From Falsiroseomonas bella (GTDB lineage: Bacteria > Pseudomonadota > Alphaproteobacteria > Acetobacterales > Acetobacteraceae), in assembly GCF_003173615.1 (NCBI RefSeq), contig NZ_QGNA01000003.1:434001-498000 (forward strand): a stretch of 64,000 nt of DNA, given 5' to 3'. The notes under the pieces are model-generated. The model searched no databases. It was given only the letters and a program-made list of their open reading frames with translations, and was not told the DNA's origin. Of the stretch, positions 26,453 through 35,599 are shown in pieces (positions within the stretch are counted from its first letter, which is position 1; every line of letters begins with the position of its first letter). A program made the translations under genes and the position numbers.

Positions 26453-27421
26453 ATGATCACCCGCAGGACAACCCTGGCCGCAATGGCCGTGCCGGCCCTG
26501 GCCCGCAGCGCCAGGGCGCAGGCCTTTCCCGACCAGCCGCTGCGGATGATCGTGCCCTTCGCCGCGGGCGGGCCTGCAGACCTCATCGCGCGCACCGTGT
26601 CCCGCGTCATGTCTGACCGCCTCGGCAAGCCCGTCGTGGTGGAGTCGCGCGCCGGCGCGGGTGGCTCCATCGGCGTGGATGTCGTGGCGAAGTCCCGGCC
26701 GGACGGGCATACGCTTGTGCTCGCCTCCTCCGGCGCGATCGTCATCCTGCCGCATATGCGCAGCAACATGCCCTACGATCCGCTTCGCGACCTCACCCCG
26801 ATCACGCAGGTGCTGGCGGTGCCGCAGATCGTCTCCGTCTCGCCCGGCCTCGGCGTACGCAACCTCGCCGAGTTGGTTGCCATGGCGAAGGCGCTGCCCG
26901 GGCAGCTTTCCTTCGGCTCGGCCGGCATCGGCTCCTCGCTCCACATGGCGGGCGAGCTGCTCAAGCTGCGCGCCGGCATCGACATCGTCCATGTCCCCTA
27001 TGGCGGCGCGGCACCGGCGGTCACCGACCTGCTCGGCGGGCGCATCCAGATCCTGGCGGCCGACGTGCCGGCGCTGCTCGGGCAGGTGCGCGCCGGCGCG
27101 TTGCCGGCGCTCGCGGTCACCTCGCGGGAGCGGTTGGCCATCCTGCCTGATGTGCCGACGGCCATCGAAGCCGGCGTCCCGGGCATGGTCAGCGAGACCT
27201 GGTACGGCATCTTCGGCCCCGCCGGCATTTCGGAAGAGCGTGTCGGGATCCTCGTCGATGCCGCGCGGGGCGCGCTGCAGGATGCGGAGGTGCAGCGCGT
27301 GCTGTCCGGCCAGGGCGGCCGGATTGTCGGCAGCACGCCGACCGAGTTCGTCGCCTTCATCCGCGAGACCTACGCCACCTGGGGCGAGGTGGTGCGCGCA
27401 ACCGGTGCGAAGCTGGAGTAG
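26453..27421 (+). CDS. TctC/Bug-family periplasmic binding protein (orphan)
   Basis: The product has 322 residues. The signal peptide is MITRRTTLAAMAVPALARSARAQ with a twin-arginine-like start. The mature chain opens PLRMIVPFAAGGPADLIARTV and has VVESRAGAGGSIGVDVVAKS and VPYGGAAPAVTDLLGGRIQ. It likely captures the carboxylate consumed by the surrounding CoA-pathway genes. No TctA/B is adjacent, so it would need a permease encoded elsewhere, for example at 10353 or 51105. Two bases after its TAG stop is a 33-codon remnant that looks like the C-terminus of a second Bug protein. Confidence 0.9.
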   Translation: MITRRTTLAAMAVPALARSARAQAFPDQPLRMIVPFAAGGPADLIARTVSRVMSDRLGKPVVVESRAGAGGSIGVDVVAKSRPDGHTLVLASSGAIVILPHMRSNMPYDPLRDLTPITQVLAVPQIVSVSPGLGVRNLAELVAMAKALPGQLSFGSAGIGSSLHMAGELLKLRAGIDIVHVPYGGAAPAVTDLLGGRIQILAADVPALLGQVRAGALPALAVTSRERLAILPDVPTAIEAGVPGMVSETWYGIFGPAGISEERVGILVDAARGALQDAEVQRVLSGQGGRIVGSTPTEFVAFIRETYATWGEVVRATGAKLE

Positions 27422-27423
27422 GC

Positions 27424-27521
27424 ATGATGCGACGCCGGCACCGTTCTGCCGCGGCCGTCGCGCCGGCGGCCGAGAGCGCGCGCTGGAAGCAGGTGATCGA
27501 GGCAGCGGGGATACGGGTGAA

Positions 27522-27525
<4 letters not shown>
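27424..27525 (+). pseudogene. Remnant C-terminal tail of a lost TctC gene
   Basis: A 33-codon frame (ATG 27424 or 27427 to TGA 27525) encodes a basic, low-complexity start followed by ESARWKQVIEAAGIRVK. That ending is the normal last helix of Bug proteins; compare ESERWGPVIRRGGISIQ at the end of the TctC at 33540. Its stop overlaps the ATG of the enoyl-CoA hydratase (ATGA), exactly as a full upstream gene in this operon style would. The simplest reading is that a tctC copy was deleted or recombined away, leaving its tail. A small expressed peptide is the less likely alternative. Confidence 0.6.
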
Positions 27526-28301
<776 letters not shown>

Positions 28302-28302
28302 C

Positions 28303-29235
28303 ATGACGGGGCGCGAGGCGATCCTGCTGCTCTGCCCCATCCCGGCTGACCTGCGGGCGGCACTGGCCGAGCGCTTCGACCTGGTGGAGGACAAGCCGGC
28401 GGACGGCCCGCGCCCCGGCTTCCGCATCGCCGTCTGCACCGCGATGCATGGCGCGGGCGCGGCGCAGTTCGACAGGCTCCCCGACCTGAGGCTGCTCTCG
28501 AGCCAGGGCACGGGGCTCGAGCGCATCGACCTTGGCGCCGCCGCGCGGCGCGGCATCGCGGTGGCCTACACGCCCGACGTCATGACGGAGGACGTGGCGG
28601 ATGCCGCGATCGGGCTGATGTACGGCGCCGCGCGGCTGGTGGCCGAAGCCGACCGCTTCGTGCGCGCCGGGCGTTGGGGCAAGGAGCGGATGCGCCCTTC
28701 CACCAGCCTGCACCGCAAGACCGCCGGGATCGCCGGGATGGGCAAGATCGGCCAGGCCATCGCACGGCGCTGCGCGGGCCTCGGCATGACCGTGCTCTGG
28801 ACCGGCCCGCGCGAGAAGCCTGATCTGCCCTACGGCTTCGTGCCCTCGGTGCTGGCGCTTGCGGAGCGATCCGACGTGCTGATCCTGGCGGTGCCGGGCG
28901 GCAAGGACACGGACCGCATGGCGGACGCCGCCGTGCTGCGGGCGCTCGGGCCCCGCGGCGTGCTGGTGAACATCGCGCGCGGCGGCGTGGTGGACGAGCT
29001 GGCGCTACTGGATGCGCTGGAGACGGGCGCGATCGCCGGCGCGGGGCTCGATGTCTTCGCGACGGAACCGGCGCTCGACCCGCGCTTCCTGGCTCTGGAG
29101 AACGTCGTGCTCGCGCCGCACTCGGCCTCCATCACGGTGGAAACGCGCGCGGCCGTGGTCTCCCGCATCGTCTCCGACATCGAGGCTTTCCGCGCCGGCC
29201 GCGACTTCCTGGACGCGGCCGCGGGCGCCGGATAA
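28303..29235 (+). CDS. D-isomer-specific 2-hydroxyacid dehydrogenase
   Basis: The product has 310 residues. The NAD-binding half has AGIAGMGKIGQAIARRC (Rossmann GxGxxG). The catalytic triad is visible as Arg in LVNIARGGVVDE, Glu in DVFATEPALD and His in VLAPHSASIT. It reduces a 2-keto acid or oxidises a D-2-hydroxy acid with NAD(P) in the cytoplasm, similar to glyoxylate/hydroxypyruvate reductases. It follows the enoyl-CoA hydratase-like gene after one base and precedes the GntR regulator by 9 bp, so it belongs to the catabolic operon. Substrate unknown. Confidence 0.88.
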   Translation: MTGREAILLLCPIPADLRAALAERFDLVEDKPADGPRPGFRIAVCTAMHGAGAAQFDRLPDLRLLSSQGTGLERIDLGAAARRGIAVAYTPDVMTEDVADAAIGLMYGAARLVAEADRFVRAGRWGKERMRPSTSLHRKTAGIAGMGKIGQAIARRCAGLGMTVLWTGPREKPDLPYGFVPSVLALAERSDVLILAVPGGKDTDRMADAAVLRALGPRGVLVNIARGGVVDELALLDALETGAIAGAGLDVFATEPALDPRFLALENVVLAPHSASITVETRAAVVSRIVSDIEAFRAGRDFLDAAAGAG

Positions 29236-29244
29236 GCATCGGTC

Positions 29245-30000
29245 ATGTCCTCGGCCATCCGTGCCACGCCCGCGATCGACCTCAGCCGCAGCGCGGTGTC
29301 GCGCTACATCCAGCTCGCCACGCTGTTCCGTCGCCGGATCGAGCAGGGCGCCTGGAAGCCCGGCGCGCAGATCCCGACGGTGGATGACCTGGCGGCGGAA
29401 TGCGGGGTCGCGCGCGCCACCATCCGCCAGGCGCTGGACCAGCTGGAGGCCGAGGGGCTGATCGAGCGCTTCCGCGCCAAGGGTACCTTCGTGCGCGCCG
29501 CGCCCGCCGCGAACCGGCTCTGGTGCGAAGTGGAGACGGACTGGTCCGGCCTGCTGCGCTCCCGCGAAGGGGCGGAGATCGAGACGCTGTCCATCCGCGA
29601 GAAGCTGCCCGCGACCGCCGTGCCGCCTGCGGAGATCGGCCGGCCCGCCGCGCTCTACCGCCACTTCCACCGCCGCCACTGGCGCGACGGCCAGCCCTTC
29701 CTGCTGGCCGATGTCTATCTCGACGAGCGGCTGGCGCCGAAGGTGACGGAGGAGGACCTGCGCACCAAGACCGCGCTGAAGCTGGTGGCGAGCCTGCCCG
29801 GCGTGCGGATCGGCGATGCGCGGCAGACGCTGACCATCGGCACCGCGGATGTCGAGACGGCGGCGGCGCTGCGGGTTCCGCTCAACGCCCCGGTCGCGCA
29901 TGTGCGCCGCGCCGCGGTGGATCAGCGCGGCGTGCTGGTGATGGTGGCCGACGGCATCTACCGCGGCGACGTGGTGCGGATCGACATCAAGCTCCGGTAG
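29245..30000 (+). CDS. GntR-family (HutC/UTRA type) transcriptional regulator
   Basis: The product has 251 residues. Residues about 17-85 form the winged helix: YIQLATLFRRRIEQGAWKPG, IPTVDDLAAECGVARATIRQ and LEAEGLIERFRAKGTFV. Residues about 100-250 form a UTRA ligand domain (ALYRHFHRRHWRDGQPFLLADVYL, VAHVRRAAVDQRGVLVMVADG). HutC-type repressors bind small carboxylates or sugar acids and release palindromic operators. As last gene of the operon starting at 23166 it is the nearest candidate for binding ARGTCATAnnnCTGACCT at 23116 and 33497. Those sites do not match the GTnTAnAC core usual for HutC proteins, so this is tentative. It converges with an acyl-CoA dehydrogenase gene, 3 bp away. Confidence 0.9.
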   Translation: MSSAIRATPAIDLSRSAVSRYIQLATLFRRRIEQGAWKPGAQIPTVDDLAAECGVARATIRQALDQLEAEGLIERFRAKGTFVRAAPAANRLWCEVETDWSGLLRSREGAEIETLSIREKLPATAVPPAEIGRPAALYRHFHRRHWRDGQPFLLADVYLDERLAPKVTEEDLRTKTALKLVASLPGVRIGDARQTLTIGTADVETAAALRVPLNAPVAHVRRAAVDQRGVLVMVADGIYRGDVVRIDIKLR

Positions 30001-30003
30001 AAT

Positions 30004-31065
30004 TCAGGACTCCGCCTCGCTCTCCGTCGCCAGGAAGCGGCGGCGATGCAGTGCGGCGGAGCCGAAGGCGTTCGCCAGCACCATCGCCTTCCGCGTGAAC
30101 AGGCCGACATCGTATTCGTCGGTGTAGCCGATGGCGCCGTGCAGCTGCACGGCGGCGCGGGTGACGAGCATCGCCGCCTCCGCCGCGCGCGCCTTGGCGC
30201 GGGAGACAGCGGCCTGGCGCTGCGTGTCGGTGCAGCCGGCATCGAGGGTCGCGGCCGTGGCTTCGACGCTGGCGCGCGTCAGCGCGATCTGGATGCGCAG
30301 GTCCACCGCGCGATGCTGCAGCGCCTGGAAGCCGCCGATGGGGCGGCCGAATTGCTGGCGCGTGCGCAGATAGTCCAGCGTCATTGCGAAGACGCGCTCC
30401 ATGACGCCGAGAAGGTAGGCGGCCGTCGCCAGCGCCGCCTCGTCCAGCGCCCGTGGCAGGGCGTCGCCCAGGCCGCCGAGGCGGCGGGTCGCGCCGGACC
30501 GCAGCGTCGCGACATGGCCGCCATCCTGCAGCATCGAGACGTCAAGCATCGGCGCTTCCGCCAGGTGCAATGCCAGGCCGTTGCCGTCATGGATCGGCAG
30601 CAGGAAACCCTGCGCCGCGCGCGCCGCCGGCACGAACAGCCGCGCCGCGCCGGGCGTGCCGGGCGCCTCCAGCGCATCAGGCCGTTCCTGCCAGGCCGTC
30701 GCGACGAAGCACTCGCCGGACAGCAGCGACGCCAGGTGATCCTCCGCGCCGACCGTCAGCAGCAGCGCGGCCGAAAGCTGCGCCGGGATCAGCGGTTCCG
30801 GCACGAGGGCGCGGCCGAGTTCCTCCGCCAGCGCGCAGCATTCGGCCATGCCAAGGCCGATGCCGCCCGCCTCCTCCGGCAGGCGCAGGCCGATCCAGCC
30901 CAGCTCGCCCATGCGGCGGAGCACCGCGGGATCGTGCCCGGCCTCGGTGAAGCGCAGCGCGCGGACGCGCCGCAGATCCCCGCCCGGCGGCGCGATCGCG
31001 GCCGCGCTGTCGCGGATCATCCGCAGCGAGTCCATCCGCGCGGCGTGGGCTTCGGCCTCGGTCAC
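30004..31065 (-). CDS. Acyl-CoA dehydrogenase-family protein (small partner)
   Basis: The product has 353 residues from a GTG at 31065 that overlaps the CoA-transferase stop (GTGA). It has the three-part acyl-CoA dehydrogenase build: N-terminal helical LGWIGLRLPEEAGGIGLGMAECCALAEELG, a reduced middle domain, and a C-terminal flavin helix RTRQQFGRPIGGFQALQHRAVDL and AAVQLHGAIGYTDEYDVG. It is shorter than a normal dehydrogenase (about 380), and its FAD-contact motifs in the middle domain are weak. In paired systems such a subunit forms a heteromer with a full partner, here probably the one at 32234 in the same operon. Confidence 0.83.
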   Translation of the reverse strand: MTEAEAHAARMDSLRMIRDSAAAIAPPGGDLRRVRALRFTEAGHDPAVLRRMGELGWIGLRLPEEAGGIGLGMAECCALAEELGRALVPEPLIPAQLSAALLLTVGAEDHLASLLSGECFVATAWQERPDALEAPGTPGAARLFVPAARAAQGFLLPIHDGNGLALHLAEAPMLDVSMLQDGGHVATLRSGATRRLGGLGDALPRALDEAALATAAYLLGVMERVFAMTLDYLRTRQQFGRPIGGFQALQHRAVDLRIQIALTRASVEATAATLDAGCTDTQRQAAVSRAKARAAEAAMLVTRAAVQLHGAIGYTDEYDVGLFTRKAMVLANAFGSAALHRRRFLATESEAES

Positions 31066-32237
31066 GGGCCCTCTCCCAGCCAGTCGCGCAGCACCTCCTC
31101 CGTGTGCTCGCCGAGGTCGGGCGCGGGCCGCGTGTAACGCGGCGGCGTTTCCGAGAAGCGGATCGGATTGGCGATTATTGGCGCGCCATTACCCTCCACC
31201 TGCGTGAAGACGCCGCGATGGCGCACCTGCGGGTCTTCCGCGACCGCGCCGAAATCGTTGATGGGACCGGAAGCGACGCCGACCGCGTTCAGCGCATCCA
31301 TCCATTCCCGCGCCTTGCGTGCGCGCAGCGCCTGCTGCAGCAGCGGCAGCATCTCCGCCTTGTGCGCCATGCGCTGGCGGTTGGTGGCGAAGCGTGGGTC
31401 GCCGGGCATGTCGGGCAGGCCCAGGACGCGGCAGAACTGCGCGAATTGCCGGTCGTTGCCGATGGCGACCATCAGCGGCCGGTCCGCGGTCTCGAAGGCC
31501 TGCCAGGGCGTGTTGATCTGGCTGGCCGCGCCGGCGCGCACCGGCATCCTGCCGGAGACCAGCCAGTTCATCGCGATATGCGAGTGCGCGGCGATCTGCG
31601 CATCGAGCAGCGCCAGGTCGATGTGCTGCCCGCGGCCGGAGACGGTGTCGCGGTGATGCAGCGCGGCCAGGATCGCGATGGCGGCGTAGAAGCCGGCATT
31701 GATGTCGGACAGGCTGTAGCCCGCCAGCACCGGGCCGGCGCCGGGCGTGCCATCCGGCTGGCCCGTCACGCTAATCAGCCCGCTCATCGCCTGGAAGATC
31801 GGATCGTAGCCGGGCAGCGGCGCATAGGGTCCGTCCTGGCCGAAGCCGGTGATCGAGCAATAGACCAGGCGCGGGTTGACGGCCGAGAGCGCGGCGTAGT
31901 CGAGCCCGTATTTCGCCAGGCCGCCGGCCCGAAAGTTCTCCAGGAACACATCGGCCTTCGCCGCCAGCGCGCGCAGCCTCGCCTGGCCTTCCGGCGTCGC
32001 GATGTCGAGCGCGATACTGCGCTTGTTGCGGTTCATCGCGAGGAAGGAGGAAGTGGCGCCGACCTCCCTGCCCTCCGCGTCGCGCGCGCGGAAGCCCATA
32101 CGGCGCACGTCGTCACCCGTGCCCGGCTGCTCCACCTTCACCACGTCGGCGCCGAAATCGCCCAGCATCTGCGCCGCCCAAGGGCCGGCGAAGACGCGCG
32201 TCATGTCCAGCACGCGGATGTTCGGCAGCGCGCTCAT
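31062..32237 (-). CDS. CaiB/BaiF family III CoA-transferase
   Basis: The product has 391 residues: NIRVLDMTRVFAGPWAAQML, GADVVKVEQPGTGDDVRR, MNRNKRSIALDIATPEGQ and SITGFGQDGPYAPLPGYDPIFQ. The catalytic Asp is in GYSLSDINAGFYAAIA. It transfers CoA between carboxylic acids. It lies between two acyl-CoA dehydrogenase genes with ATGA/GTGA overlaps on both ends, so the three proteins are made together. This suggests activation of an acid directly followed by alpha,beta-dehydrogenation, as for the succinate-derivative routes of aromatic breakdown. Substrate unknown. Confidence 0.9.
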   Translation of the reverse strand: MSALPNIRVLDMTRVFAGPWAAQMLGDFGADVVKVEQPGTGDDVRRMGFRARDAEGREVGATSSFLAMNRNKRSIALDIATPEGQARLRALAAKADVFLENFRAGGLAKYGLDYAALSAVNPRLVYCSITGFGQDGPYAPLPGYDPIFQAMSGLISVTGQPDGTPGAGPVLAGYSLSDINAGFYAAIAILAALHHRDTVSGRGQHIDLALLDAQIAAHSHIAMNWLVSGRMPVRAGAASQINTPWQAFETADRPLMVAIGNDRQFAQFCRVLGLPDMPGDPRFATNRQRMAHKAEMLPLLQQALRARKAREWMDALNAVGVASGPINDFGAVAEDPQVRHRGVFTQVEGNGAPIIANPIRFSETPPRYTRPAPDLGEHTEEVLRDWLGEGP

Positions 32238-33397
32238 GCCGGCAGGTCCAGCAGGCCGCGCGCGAGCGTGTTGCGCAGGATCTCCGAACTGCCGCCGAAG
32301 ATCGTCGTCGGACGCGCGAGAAGGAACTGTCCCGCCGGGTGCAACGCATCCTCCATCGGGTCCAGCAGCCCGGCATGGCCGCCGGCCAGTTCCAGCATCG
32401 CATCGGTGATGCGCTGGTAGAGCTCGGTCTGCACGATCTTCAGGATCGCGACATCGGGGCCGAGCGTCTCGCCGCGGCGGAGCGCCGCGGTGAAGCTCTC
32501 ATACAGCGCCTTGAGGTCCGCGAGCTCCAGCCGGAAGCGCGCATACTGGTCGAGGAACACGGGGTCCTCGGCGCGCCCCATCCGCTGCGCCAGACGCATC
32601 AGCGCAGCGAGGCCATTGGCCGAAAGCCGCGGCGAGCCGATGGCGACTCGCTCGAAGCCGAGCAGCGCCTTGGCATAGGTCCAGCCCCTGTTGACCTCGC
32701 CCACCAGCATGTCCTTGGGCACGCGGACATCGTCGAAGAAGACCTCGCAGAACTCGTCATGCAGGTCGAGATTGAGGATCGGCCGGATGGAGAGGCCCGG
32801 GCTGTCCGTTGGCAGCAGCAGGAATGAGATACCCTCCTGCTTCTTCGCGCCGCGGTCCGTGCGCGCCAGCACGAAGATCCAGTTGGCGTCGTTCGCGAAG
32901 GTCACCCAGGTCTTCTGCCCGTTGAGTACCCAATGGTCGCCGGCATCCGCCGCCTCCAGCCGCAGCGCGGCCAGGTCCGATCCGGCATTCGGCTCGGAAT
33001 AGCCCTGCGCCCAGATGTCCTCGCCCGAGAGGATGCGCGGCAGGAAGCGGCGCTTCTGCGCCTCGCTGCCGTGCTTCAGTAGAAGCGGCCCGAGCATCAG
33101 CACGCCCATGTCGCTGATGCGCGGGCAGCCCCAGCGCTCGAACTCCTCGATCATGATGAGCTGGCGCGTCGCGTTCAGCCCCATGCCGCCATGCGCGCGC
33201 GGCCAGGCGGGCGCCAGCCAGCCGCGGCGCGACAGGGCCAGGTACCAGGGCCGGTTCTCCCGCCAGTGCAGGCGGCGTCGCGGGAAGCGCAACTCGGGCG
33301 GCGTGTTCGCCTCGATCCAGCCGCGCACATGCGCACGGAAGGCGGCATCGTCCAGCGCATCCAGGTCTTCGAGCGTGAGCGGGGCAGGCTCGGCCAT
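32234..33397 (-). CDS. Acyl-CoA dehydrogenase-family protein (full-size partner)
   Basis: The product has 387 residues. It keeps the FAD/substrate motifs AQGYSEPNAGSDLAALRL and WVLNGQKTWVTFANDANWIF, the FFDDVRVPKDMLVGEVNRGW loop, and the C-terminal FGGSSEILRNTLARGLLDLP. It should oxidise an acyl-CoA to the enoyl-CoA, passing electrons to ETF. It is the first gene of a three-gene minus operon with the CoA-transferase and the smaller dehydrogenase-like protein. The 142-bp upstream region, divergent from the TctC genes, carries the palindromic operator at 33497 and a GCCTATAGGC palindrome at 33411-33420. Confidence 0.9.
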   Translation of the reverse strand: MAEPAPLTLEDLDALDDAAFRAHVRGWIEANTPPELRFPRRRLHWRENRPWYLALSRRGWLAPAWPRAHGGMGLNATRQLIMIEEFERWGCPRISDMGVLMLGPLLLKHGSEAQKRRFLPRILSGEDIWAQGYSEPNAGSDLAALRLEAADAGDHWVLNGQKTWVTFANDANWIFVLARTDRGAKKQEGISFLLLPTDSPGLSIRPILNLDLHDEFCEVFFDDVRVPKDMLVGEVNRGWTYAKALLGFERVAIGSPRLSANGLAALMRLAQRMGRAEDPVFLDQYARFRLELADLKALYESFTAALRRGETLGPDVAILKIVQTELYQRITDAMLELAGGHAGLLDPMEDALHPAGQFLLARPTTIFGGSSEILRNTLARGLLDLPA

Positions 33398-33496
33398 TCC
33401 TCTCCCTTCCGCCTATAGGCTAGGCTTTTCACTTAAGGGCCCGGCGCGAGGACTGTCCAGGCGGCGCGCCCTCGACAAGCGCCGGGAGCGCGAATA

Positions 33497-33514
33497 AGGT
33501 CATAGGACTGACCT
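33497..33514. promoter_or_regulatory. Palindromic operator AGGTCA-N6-TGACCT (copy 2 of 2)
   Basis: AGGTCA TAGGAC TGACCT is a perfect 6-bp inverted repeat in the divergent region between the acyl-CoA dehydrogenase operon and the TctC-IlvD-ligase operon. A plus-strand promoter candidate, TCGACA (33472-33477), 17-bp spacer, TAAGGT (33495-33500), overlaps it at exactly the same offset as in copy 1 at 23116. The shared core ARGTCATAnnnCTGACCT points to one common regulator. Confidence 0.65.
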
Positions 33515-33539
33515 AACGACACAAACAGGGAGGGAGGCC

Positions 33540-34526
33540 ATGCCAGCGCACCCGTATCGCCTTGCGCGCCGCGTCGTGCTGTTCGCGGCGGCGGCGAGCC
33601 TCGCTGCACCGCGCGTGCGGGCTCAGGGCTGGCGGCCGGACCGCCCGATCCGCCTCATCGTCCCCTTCGCCCCGGGTGGCGCGGCCGACACGATCGCGCG
33701 ACTGATCGCAGAGCCGCTGGGCCAGGATCTCGGCCAGCCCGTGACGGTGGAGAACCGCCCCGGCGGCGGCACCACCATCGGCGCCGTCGCTGTCGCGCGG
33801 GCCGCGCCGGACGGACACACGCTGCTCTACGCCACGCCGAATGTGCAGATCCTCAACCCCTTCCTGATGCGCAACCTGCCCTACGACCCGGTCGCCGACT
33901 TCGCGCCGGTCATCGCGCTGATGCGCGCGCCGAAGCTGCTGGTCGTCGGCCCCGACTTCGCGGCGCCTGATCCTGCGGGCCTGATCGCGCTGGCGAAGCG
34001 CGCGCCGCAGCCGCTGAGCTATGGCAGCGCAGGCGTCGCCTCCTCCGGCCATCTCGCCTCGGCGATGCTCGGCCAGATGGCGGATGTGGAGCTGCTGCAC
34101 GTGCCCTTCCGCGGCACCGCCCCGGCGGCGCAGGAAGTGATGGCGGGGCGCGTGGACTTCATGATGGACAACATCGCGACGCTGCTGCCGCTGGTGCGCG
34201 AGGGCAAGCTGCGCGCGCTGGCCGTCAGCACGGCCGAGCACGCCGCCGCCGCCCCGGAGCTGCCGCCGCTGGCACGCACCCTGCCAGGCTATCACGACGC
34301 GTCCTTCAACTACCTGCTGGCACCGGGACGCGCGCCACCGGAGATCATCGAGAAGCTGAACGCGACGATGAATGCAGTGCTGAACCTACCCATCGTCGCC
34401 GACCGCTTCCGCATCCTGGGCATCGAGAAGCTGGGCGGCACGCCGGCGGAGCTTGCGGCAGCCGTGAAGGAGGAGTCGGAGCGATGGGGACCGGTCATCC
34501 GCCGCGGCGGGATCAGCATCCAATGA
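33540..34526 (+). CDS. TctC/Bug-family periplasmic binding protein (orphan, tandem pair member 1)
   Basis: The product has 328 residues after a GGGAGGGAGG ribosome-binding site. The signal peptide runs about residues 1-29 (LARRVVLFAAAASLAAPRVRAQ). The mature chain has IRLIVPFAPGGAADTIARLI, VTVENRPGGGTTIGAVAVAR and VPFRGTAPAAQEVMAGRVD. The C-terminus is ESERWGPVIRRGGISIQ, the same type of tail found in the remnant at 27424. Its stop overlaps the ATG of a second TctC gene (ATGA). Two different Bug proteins in tandem suggest two related ligands or a recent duplication that diverged. Confidence 0.9.
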   Translation: MPAHPYRLARRVVLFAAAASLAAPRVRAQGWRPDRPIRLIVPFAPGGAADTIARLIAEPLGQDLGQPVTVENRPGGGTTIGAVAVARAAPDGHTLLYATPNVQILNPFLMRNLPYDPVADFAPVIALMRAPKLLVVGPDFAAPDPAGLIALAKRAPQPLSYGSAGVASSGHLASAMLGQMADVELLHVPFRGTAPAAQEVMAGRVDFMMDNIATLLPLVREGKLRALAVSTAEHAAAAPELPPLARTLPGYHDASFNYLLAPGRAPPEIIEKLNATMNAVLNLPIVADRFRILGIEKLGGTPAELAAAVKEESERWGPVIRRGGISIQ

Positions 34527-35488
34527 GCGCCCTTTCCCGACGCGCCCTGCTTGCGTCGCTGCTGCTGCCGGCCGTCGCGACGGCACAGACCGAGACTTGG
34601 CCGAGCCGCGCCATCACCCTGGTCGTGCCATTCGCGCCGGGCGGCCCCGTGGACAACGTCGCGCGCCCGCTGGCGGACGGGCTGCGGCGACATCTCGGGC
34701 CGGTCGTCGTGGAGAACCGCGCCGGCGCCGGCGGCGTGGTCGGCACGCGCCTGGTCGCGGCCGCACGACCCGACGGCTACACGCTCCTGGTCGGCTCCCC
34801 GGGACCGCTGGTGATCGCGCCCGCGGCCAGCGCCGATGCGCCCGACCCGCTGCAGGCGCTGGCGCCCATCGCGCTGATCGCAAGCAGCCCGCAGATCCTG
34901 GCGGTGAATGCCGAGCTTCCGGCGACGACGCTCGCCGAATTCGTCGCGCTGGCACGCACGCGACCCGGCGGGCTCAACATGGGCTCGGCCGGGATCGGCA
35001 CGACGCCGCATCTGGCGATGGAACTGCTCGGGCAGATCGCCTCCGTGCGCTTCGAGCACATTCCCTATCGCGGCACCGGCGCGGCGCTGCCAGACCTCGT
35101 CGGCGGCAAGATCGACGGGCTGTTCGGCGACATCTCCGCGGTGCTGCCGCTGCTGCCAGGCGGCCGGGTGCGTGCGCTGGCGATCACCGGCGACAGGCGC
35201 TCTCCGCTCGCGCCTGACATCCCCGCGGCCGCGGAGCTCGGCTTGCCCGCGCTGCGCGTGCGCAACTTCCAGGCGCTGTTGGCCCCCGCAGGCACGCCGG
35301 CGCCGATCCTCGATCGTGTCGCCGCCGCGGTGACGGCGGCGCAGCAGGACGAGGCGGTGCGCGCCGCCCTTACGCGCCAGGGTGCGGAAGCGGTGCCGAG
35401 CAGCCCCGCGCAGCTCACCACCTTCCTGCAGGAGGAGCGGGCGACCTGGGATCCGATCGTCAAGGCGATCGGCCTGACGCTGCGATAG
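34523..35488 (+). CDS. TctC/Bug-family periplasmic binding protein (orphan, tandem pair member 2)
   Basis: The product has 321 residues from ATG 34523. The signal peptide is short, MSALSRRALLASLLLPAVATAQ. The mature part reads AITLVVPFAPGGPVDNVARPL, VVVENRAGAGGVVGTRLVAAA and IPYRGTGAALPDLVGGKIDGL. It probably binds a carboxylate for the IlvD-RraA-ligase operon that follows. A 111-bp gap with no strong terminator separates it from the dehydratase gene. No membrane subunits are adjacent. Confidence 0.9.
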   Translation: MSALSRRALLASLLLPAVATAQTETWPSRAITLVVPFAPGGPVDNVARPLADGLRRHLGPVVVENRAGAGGVVGTRLVAAARPDGYTLLVGSPGPLVIAPAASADAPDPLQALAPIALIASSPQILAVNAELPATTLAEFVALARTRPGGLNMGSAGIGTTPHLAMELLGQIASVRFEHIPYRGTGAALPDLVGGKIDGLFGDISAVLPLLPGGRVRALAITGDRRSPLAPDIPAAAELGLPALRVRNFQALLAPAGTPAPILDRVAAAVTAAQQDEAVRAALTRQGAEAVPSSPAQLTTFLQEERATWDPIVKAIGLTLR

Positions 35489-35599
35489 CCATCTGGCAGG
35501 GCGGTGGCGGCGAGGGGGAACTCGGCCCCTGCCCCGCTTCCCCTCGGCGGCCGCCTGTCCGACAGTGTCGCGCGCCACGACCACGCCAGAGGCCAAGAG

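Noticed and set aside
35556-35564. TGTCCGACA palindrome upstream of the IlvD gene as an operator
   Set aside because: Only 4-bp arms around one base; expected by chance in GC-rich DNA and not repeated at other promoters of the block.
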